DNA of 12,699 nucleotides, taken from NCBI GenBank assembly GCA_900763965.1, contig CAAFMG010000047.1, forward strand, positions 1-12,699, in the 5' to 3' direction. Below the pieces are notes generated by a model that worked only from the letters and a program-made list of their open reading frames with translations, was not told the origin of the DNA and did not search any database. How positions within the stretch are numbered: position 1 is the stretch's first letter; each line of letters opens with the position of its first letter. The position numbers and the translations under genes were made by a program. The stretch is from an uncultured Oscillospiraceae bacterium. Its GTDB lineage: Bacteria; Bacillota; Clostridia; Oscillospirales; Oscillospiraceae. Shown one piece after another: positions 10,120-12,699 of the stretch.

Positions 10120-12477
10120 TTAGTACTGAGTGGGCTGGATGTGCCAGATTTCTTCGGCGTACTGGGCAATGGTACGGTCGGAGGAGAACTTGGCAGAGGA
10201 TGCCACGTTCATCAGGCACTTGCGGCCGAAGGCCAGACGGTCGGCATAGTCCCGGTTGGCACGGAGCTTTGCCTCGATATAGGAGCCGTAGTCCGCCAGA
10301 ATGTAGTAGCGGTCGGGCTGCTCGCCGTTGACCTCGTCCAGCAGGCTGCGGTACAGGGTGTGCAGATCGGTATCCGTCTCCACAGTGCCGTTGACCATGG
10401 TATCCAGAGCCCGGCGCAGGTCGGGGTTGCTGTTGTAGATGTCTCTGGGATGGTAGTTATGGCGCAGCTCGTTGAGCTGTTCCACGGTATGACCGAAGAT
10501 ATACTCGTTCTCCATACCGGCCTCCTGGGCGATCTCCACGTTGGCGCCGTCCAGGGTGCCCAGGGTCACAGCACCATTGAGCATCAGCTTCATGTTGCCG
10601 GTGCCGGAAGCCTCTGTACCGGCAGGAGAGATCTGCTCGGAGATATCGGCAGCGGGCATGATATGCTCGGCATAGGAGCAGTTGTAGTTCTGCACGAAGA
10701 CCACCTTCATCTTGTCGGCAACCTCCATGTCGCTGTTGATCATCTTGGCCACCCGGTTGATGAAGCGGATGATGGCCTTGGCCCGGGCATAGCCGGGGGC
10801 GGACTTGGCACCGAAGATATATGCCGTGGGACAGAAGTTCGGCAGGCGGCCTTCCTTCAGGCGGTAGTAGATATCCAGCACGGACAGGATGTTCATCAGC
10901 TGGCGCTTGTACTCGTGCAGGCGCTTGACCTGGACATCAAACAGGAAGTTGGGATTCAGGCCCACCCCCTCCTGACGGGCAATGACAACGCTCAGCTGCT
11001 CCTTCTTGGCGCGCTTGATGTCATTGAACCGGGCCACGGTCTCATCATCCAGGAAGTTCTTCATTTCCCCGATCCGGTTCATGTCCTTCAGGAAATCGCC
11101 GCCCACCTTTTCCCGGATCAGGTTCGTCAGCTCCGGATTGCACAGGCCGATCCAGCGGCGGGGAGTGATGCCGTTGGTCTTGTTCTGGAACCGCTCCGGG
11201 AATGCCTGATACCAGTTGCGGAAGCAGTCCTCCCGCAGGATCCGGGAGTGGATCTCGGCAACACCGTTGACATAGCTGCCCACATAGATGGACAGGTTTG
11301 CCATGTGGATGATGTTGTTATTGATGATAAAGTTGGCCGGGTCATGATTCAGATGGGGATCATGGCGCAGCTTGTAGTCGATCAGGCAGATGATATGCTC
11401 GACCTCCGGCACAACGGAAGCCAGCAGATCCTGGGGCCACTTTTCCAGAGCCTCGCTCATGACGGTGTGGTTGGTGTAGGAGAAGGTGCGCTGGGCAATG
11501 CTGAAGCTCTCCTCGAAGGTGAAGCCTTCCAGCATCATCAGGCGGATCAGCTCAGGGATGGCCATGGCCGGATGGGTATCATTCAGCTGCACGGCGCAGA
11601 ACTCGGGGAACCGGCGCAGATCCTCCTTGGTGCTGCCATGGGCCAGCTTGAAGGTGCGCAGCATATCCTGCAAAGAGGCAGAGGACAGGAGGTACTGCTG
11701 CTTGATTCGCAGACGCTTGCCGTCCCAGGTGGAGTCGTTGGGGTAAAGCACACGGGTGATATCCTCCGCCATGTTCTTGGCGTTCAGCGCCCGCAGATAG
11801 TCCTGATTGTTGAAGGCGTTGAAGTCCAGCTCCTGCTCGGCCTCGCACTGCCACAGGCGCAGGGTGCCGATGTTTTCCGTGCCGTAGCCAATGATGGGCA
11901 CATCGTAGGGAACCGCCAGAACGGTGTGCTCCGGGAACTTGATCTTCACGGTGTGGTTATACCGGCGGTAGGACCAGGGATCGCCGTAGCGGGTCCAGTC
12001 GTCGGCGTTTTCCACCTGGTTGCCCTTTTCGTCAAAGCGCTGCTTGAACAGGCCGAACTTATAGCGCAGACCGTAGCCGGAAAGGGGGATATTGGTAGAA
12101 GCGGCGCTGTCCAGGAAGCAGGCTGCCAGGCGGCCCAGACCGCCGTTGCCCAGAGCATCGTCCTCGATGTCCTCCAGCACAGCCAGATCCACACCCTGCT
12201 GGGCAAACAGCTTTTTCATTTCATCCAGGATCCCCAGATTAAACAGGTTGGAATACACCAGACGGCCGATCAGATATTCGGCAGAAATGTAGTAAGCCTT
12301 CCGGTTGCTCAGCCGTGTCCGTCTGCAGCGGCTCCAGTTATCGGAAATGGCCATCATCACCGCCACGCCCAAAGCCTCGTGCAGCTCCTGGGGGGTGGCA
12401 TTTTGCAGAGAAACGTCATAGGTATACTTCAGCTGGGCCTCCGTCCATTTCAGGATGTTTTGACAATTATAGCTCAT
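10120..12477 (-). CDS. glgP: Glycogen/starch/maltodextrin phosphorylase
   Basis: Predicted 785-residue cytoplasmic enzyme that releases glucose 1-phosphate from alpha-1,4-glucans. It is full length for the GT35 family. The N-terminal domain has YYISAEYLIGR (62-72), ALGNGGLGRLAACFLDS (108-124) and YGDPW. The catalytic core has QLNDTHPAMAIPEL (297-310), NGITPRRW (435-442), QVKRLHEYKRQ (516-526) and the pyridoxal phosphate site EASGTGNMKLMLNGA (622-636), with K630 as the lysine that binds the cofactor. The N-terminus begins directly at MSYNCQNILKW with no long regulatory extension, which fits a bacterial, non-allosteric form. The ATG at 12477 is preceded by GGAG at a distance of about 10 bases. 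The gene stands alone; no other glg gene is seen. Its stop codon TAA coincides with the edge of element D, and no terminator lies between the two, so termination may fall to the hairpin at 9799-9835. Confidence 0.96.
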   Translation of the reverse strand: MSYNCQNILKWTEAQLKYTYDVSLQNATPQELHEALGVAVMMAISDNWSRCRRTRLSNRKAYYISAEYLIGRLVYSNLFNLGILDEMKKLFAQQGVDLAVLEDIEDDALGNGGLGRLAACFLDSAASTNIPLSGYGLRYKFGLFKQRFDEKGNQVENADDWTRYGDPWSYRRYNHTVKIKFPEHTVLAVPYDVPIIGYGTENIGTLRLWQCEAEQELDFNAFNNQDYLRALNAKNMAEDITRVLYPNDSTWDGKRLRIKQQYLLSSASLQDMLRTFKLAHGSTKEDLRRFPEFCAVQLNDTHPAMAIPELIRLMMLEGFTFEESFSIAQRTFSYTNHTVMSEALEKWPQDLLASVVPEVEHIICLIDYKLRHDPHLNHDPANFIINNNIIHMANLSIYVGSYVNGVAEIHSRILREDCFRNWYQAFPERFQNKTNGITPRRWIGLCNPELTNLIREKVGGDFLKDMNRIGEMKNFLDDETVARFNDIKRAKKEQLSVVIARQEGVGLNPNFLFDVQVKRLHEYKRQLMNILSVLDIYYRLKEGRLPNFCPTAYIFGAKSAPGYARAKAIIRFINRVAKMINSDMEVADKMKVVFVQNYNCSYAEHIMPAADISEQISPAGTEASGTGNMKLMLNGAVTLGTLDGANVEIAQEAGMENEYIFGHTVEQLNELRHNYHPRDIYNSNPDLRRALDTMVNGTVETDTDLHTLYRSLLDEVNGEQPDRYYILADYGSYIEAKLRANRDYADRLAFGRKCLMNVASSAKFSSDRTIAQYAEEIWHIQPTQY

Positions 12478-12573
12478 AGAACCTGTTCTCCAATCTCAAA
12501 GTGGTTTTCTTTGTGTCAGATCCGGGTGGGGAATTGGAATCTTTCCCGGAGAGAATAGCCTGACTTTGGGTTG

Positions 12574-12602
12574 ATTATACCATCTTTTTCCCATTCTGTC
12601 CA
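12574..12602 (-). promoter_or_regulatory. glgP: Promoter of glgP
   Basis: Read on the minus strand, TGGACA (12602-12597) and TATAAT (12579-12574) are spaced by 17 bases, and TGG before the -10 makes it an extended -10. The expected leader is about 90 bases long. It contains a 6-bp stem (TCCGGG near 12550 with CCCGGA near 12521) and the short palindrome AGAACCTGTTCT (12478-12489) just before the start codon. No known riboswitch is recognisable. Confidence 0.8.
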
Positions 12603-12630
12603 GTTGCAATCCCCCCGCCCCCGTTTAAAT

Positions 12631-12691
12631 CCTAAGGAAAAAGCCGTTTATGCACAAAAATATGCGTTCGGCACAAGACTTTTTCCCTTGG
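12631..12691. repeat. Imperfect inverted repeat upstream of glgP
   Basis: CCTAAGGAAAAAG (12631-12643) and CTTTTTCCCTTGG (12679-12691) match at 11 of 13 as an inverted repeat. Inside them GCCG (12643-12646) pairs with CGGC (12669-12672). It could be the terminator of a gene beyond the window or a regulatory site; no gene is seen between it and the window end. Confidence 0.45.
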
Positions 12692-12699
12692 CGTGCAAA

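Noticed and set aside
9922..12558. An 878-codon open frame on the + strand
   Set aside because: It is antisense to glgP, which has full family motifs, and begins inside the repeats of element D. Its product is a low-information Gly/Gln/Val/His-rich sequence typical of antisense frames in GC-rich codon sets.
12490..12567. Riboswitch in the glgP leader
   Set aside because: Only one weak 6-bp stem with a long loop is visible, and no known riboswitch core is recognisable.

Overview
The window looks like chromosomal DNA from a low-to-mid GC Gram-positive anaerobe of the class Clostridia. It is most like the Oscillospiraceae/Ruminococcaceae, with Faecalibacterium and relatives as the best guess. 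This placement rests on protein style (a DivIVA-like coiled-coil protein, a FliB-family Cys-rich protein, a SEDS protein with a TTG start), strong AAGGAGG ribosome binding sites, and repeat-rich intergenic DNA. It is an inference; no marker gene in the window fixes the genus.

Left part (1-3270, + strand): a DivIVA-like protein gene is coupled to a FliB-family gene. A near-consensus promoter then drives a RodA/FtsW-type glycosyltransferase gene that ends in a clean terminator. Next is tRNA-Val(CAC) with its own promoter and terminator. The tRNA 3' end is repeated twice downstream, once inverted with the terminator and once direct, around a compact block of hairpins.

Centre (3524-8763, - strand): a zinc-acquisition locus read right to left. 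It holds a Fur/Zur-type repressor, a 98-residue membrane protein with a His/Cys-rich loop, a ZnuA-type binding lipoprotein with a complete ZinT domain nested in its metal-loop position, the ATPase ZnuC, the permease ZnuB, and a small lipoprotein. The last three cistrons are joined by 4-base ATGA overlaps. Upstream of zur, a TTGACA/TATACT promoter is bracketed by two palindromes with shared TGCRAAT-like half-sites, which I read as Zur operators. In the model, zinc-loaded Zur shuts the locus. When zinc is scarce, the lipoprotein captures zinc outside the membrane and ZnuBC imports it. The small membrane protein and terminal lipoprotein are probable accessory parts of unknown function.

Repeats: the zinc locus is interrupted by non-coding elements (A 7234-7394, B 7405-7617, C 8185-8269), and a relative (D 9842-10119) sits beyond the patatin gene. 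They share degenerate terminal inverted repeats, and A, B and D also have subterminal inverted repeats. At the apex of the predicted hairpin, A has no copy, B has one copy and D has two copies of the same 58-bp unit.

Right part: a patatin-like phospholipase gene (+), a terminator able to work in both directions, element D, and a full-length glycogen phosphorylase gene (-) with its own promoter. The stop codon of that gene touches the edge of element D.
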